NCBI GenBank assembly: GCA_022510615.1
Contig: JAFLTC010000012.1
Location: 1-64,000, forward strand
Origin: Lachnospiraceae bacterium
GTDB taxonomy: Bacteria > Bacillota > Clostridia > Lachnospirales > Lachnospiraceae
DNA: 64,000 nt
Direction of reading: 5' to 3'
Shown here: one piece after another, positions 62,538-64,000 of the stretch
Layout: every line of letters begins with the position of its first letter
Numbering within the stretch: position 1 is the first letter of the stretch
Translations under genes and position numbers: made by a program
The notes under the pieces: generated by a model
What the model was told of the DNA's origin: nothing
Seen by the model: only the letters and a program-made list of their open reading frames with translations
Database searches by the model: none

Positions 62538-63217
62538 GACCGGATCACCTCATCTCTGGTAATTTTTCCGTCCTCAATGGCAAGTATCCGGTCTGCCTGC
62601 AAGGCTATTTTTTCATCATGGGTAATAACAATCAGCGTCTGGTTATATTTTTCATTGGATGTCTTTAAAAGCTCCAGTATTTCCTGTGAGTTTTTAGAAT
62701 CCAGATTTCCCGTCGGCTCATCCGCCAGAACTACCGCCGGAGATGTAATCAGGGCACGCCCGATAGAAGCTCTCTGCTGCTGCCCTCCGGAGAGCTGATT
62801 CGGCAGATTCGTCTCCTTCCCCTTCAGTCCCAATATCGTGAGAAGCTCCTCCAGGTACTCCCTATCTACCCTTCTGCCATCCATCAGAACCGGCAGAGTC
62901 ATATTCTCCACCACATTCAGAATCGGTATCAGATTGTAAAACTGATAGATCAGCCCCACCTGCCTTCTGCGAAAGATGGCAAGCTGCTCCTCCTTTTGCT
63001 GATAAACATCCTGCCCATTCATAAACACCCGGCCGGAGGTAGGTCTGTCCACACCGCCCAGAATATGCAGTAACGTGGATTTACCCGAACCGCTCGGTCC
63101 GATAATCGCTACAAATTCGCCTTTCTCTACGGAAAAGGATACATCATTCAGGGCTGCCACTTTATTCTCGCCCTGCCCGTAGTGTTTTGATAAATGTTCT
63201 ACCCGTAAGATCTCCAT
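62534..63217 (-). CDS. ABC transporter ATP-binding protein (MacB/LolD type)
   Basis: This 227-residue ATPase has Walker A GPSGSGKST, a Q-loop in QVGLIYQFYNL, the signature LSGGQQQRASIGRAL and Walker B VVLADEPTGNLDS, then the H-loop in VITHD. It drives the FtsX-type permease that overlaps it. Ribosome site GGAGG lies 11 bases before the ATG. Inverted repeats upstream (63306-63358) may regulate the pair. Confidence 0.95.
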   Translation of the reverse strand: MEILRVEHLSKHYGQGENKVAALNDVSFSVEKGEFVAIIGPSGSGKSTLLHILGGVDRPTSGRVFMNGQDVYQQKEEQLAIFRRRQVGLIYQFYNLIPILNVVENMTLPVLMDGRRVDREYLEELLTILGLKGKETNLPNQLSGGQQQRASIGRALITSPAVVLADEPTGNLDSKNSQEILELLKTSNEKYNQTLIVITHDEKIALQADRILAIEDGKITRDEVIRS

Positions 63218-63305
63218 ATTTTCTCACTAGCCTCCATTCCTATTGTTAGCAGATTTATACTACGGATATATCCTATCATTTCCGGATGACTTCAGTATGA
63301 CTGAT

Positions 63306-63358
63306 AAGTGACGATTTTGTCACTTTGGGGGGAGATCCTATTCTTTCTATACCCCCAA
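63306..63358. promoter_or_regulatory. Two inverted repeats upstream of the ABC exporter genes
   Basis: AAGTGAC/GTCACTT (63306-63312, 63319-63325) is followed by TTGGGGG/CCCCCAA (63325-63331 and 63352-63358). They may be an operator and the end of the MATE transcript; neither is followed by a clear T-tract. Confidence 0.35.
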
Positions 63359-63421
63359 CTAATGACCTTGTATACTATTTAATGCTTTGCAATTCTGGCT
63401 TTCCAACAAACCAGACCGACT

Positions 63422-64000
63422 TCATTCCCGTTTCCATTTCCCACGCAGAAAATGCGTCCATGCAATTACACAACCAAGTCCCCAGCCAAAAATTGTATTC
63501 CACCAGATCATGTGATAACCCACGTCTGGAATTCCCTGCAAAAGATAAGTAGATGCCGCACGAATCGTCAATGCACCGGTTGCTACAAAAGTAGAAAATA
63601 AGGCATTGTTTGCACCCTGAAACAAACCCAATAGTGGAAAGTAAGACGCAAACAAAGGCAGGCAAAGTGCCACAAACCGTACATGAGAGGTGCAATAATC
63701 AACAGCTTCCGGTCCCAATCCAAACGCAGCCACAATAGGTTTTGCAAAAATAAAAACTGCCGTCAAAATACAAACGGATATTATTTCCGAAATCAATACG
63801 GTTTGTTTTGCGCCAGTCCTCACCCGGTCAACTCTGCCCGCACCAATATTTTGTCCCGTATAGGTTCCCTGAGTTGTCATCAGTGCATTTGCGGGTAAAA
63901 CCATATATGTCTCCACTTTCTGGGCAACTGAGAAAGATGCTGTCATGGCCTTCCCATAGCTGTTAACAGCTCTTTGAATGAAGACAAAGCCAACTGACAC
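63422..64000 (-). CDS. MATE-family efflux transporter, N-terminus outside window
   Basis: The last 192 residues of a MATE transporter are present; the true start lies beyond 64000. At least five hydrophobic segments are seen, and the family region AQKVETYMVLPANALMTTQGTYTGQNIGAGRVDR... corresponds to the start of the second six-helix bundle (TM7-8 side). MATE proteins export cationic drugs or metabolites with Na+ or H+. The Met at 64000 is internal, not a start. Confidence 0.88.
   Translation of the reverse strand: MSVGFVFIQRAVNSYGKAMTASFSVAQKVETYMVLPANALMTTQGTYTGQNIGAGRVDRVRTGAKQTVLISEIISVCILTAVFIFAKPIVAAFGLGPEAVDYCTSHVRFVALCLPLFASYFPLLGLFQGANNALFSTFVATGALTIRAASTYLLQGIPDVGYHMIWWNTIFGWGLGCVIAWTHFLRGKWKRE

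Overview
The window looks like chromosomal DNA of an anaerobic, spore-forming Lachnospiraceae-type Firmicute; I cannot name the genus from sequence alone. Supporting signs are an alpha/beta small acid-soluble spore protein, a PdaB-like deacetylase, RecU, RNase J, the IreB/RuvX/DUF1292 block, TagF/TagB-type teichoic-acid transferases, a His-less HPr paralogue, meso-DAP-type MurE, strong AGGAGG ribosome sites and many TTG or GTG starts. I see no tRNA, rRNA, CRISPR array, insertion sequence or prophage. Most of the window is ordinary housekeeping DNA. No gap without a gene exceeds about 230 bases.

Layout. 1-6.4 kb: cell-surface genes on the minus strand (a cut polysaccharide deacetylase, a giant TagF-HAD-TagF fusion and a TagF/TagB transferase). 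They are divergent from a secreted beta-helix/BIG2 protein (6.5-9.2 kb). 9.3-16.5 kb: a cellobiose-type locus with two ABC permeases, a binding lipoprotein, a LacI regulator and a divergent GH94 phosphorylase. Two copies of one operator-like word overlap the two predicted start sites. 16.6-24.0 kb: one long minus-strand operon, ireB, ruvX, DUF1292, rnj, an MltG stub, trmR, a U32 hydroxylase, birA and hflX. It joins tRNA U34 modification, RNA turnover and cell-cycle or wall functions. 24.0-29.0 kb: mtaB, an HPr-like gene, and rsmE-nifS-thiI for tRNA and rRNA modification. 29.1-35.4 kb: a FliD-C-like orphan, the citrate synthase-dtd-HAD-murE run and an iron alcohol dehydrogenase. 35.5-43.9 kb: a dinD relic, a PdaB-like deacetylase and a pyrimidine run (asd, Nudix, pyrC, pyrF, pyrK, pyrD, xre, pyrE).

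44.0-50.7 kb is the most unusual part. It holds three tandem signalling genes: a REC-HD-GYP phosphodiesterase, a membrane hybrid histidine kinase with a receiver and an HPt domain, and a second membrane hybrid kinase whose receiver is followed by a complete DegV (fatty-acid-binding) domain. I regard the kinase-receiver-DegV fusion as the best candidate for an undescribed system. 50.8-55.7 kb: ssp, recU, a DJ-1 protein, rluA, an unknown membrane protein, an M23 peptidase and murI. 55.7-64 kb: an RND exporter with a coiled-coil insertion of about 285 residues, an FtsX-type ABC exporter pair and a truncated MATE gene.

Between genes there are several small palindromic elements that standard annotation would miss. 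One is a three-hairpin cassette between pyrK and pyrD, flanked by 24-bp direct repeats that duplicate the pyrD ribosome site. Another is a 24-bp repeat placed identically before two RNA-modification genes. A third is a two-copy GCATAAC palindrome. All promoter, operator and terminator calls are by eye. Where the annotated start differs from the longest open frame, the ribosome site decided it.
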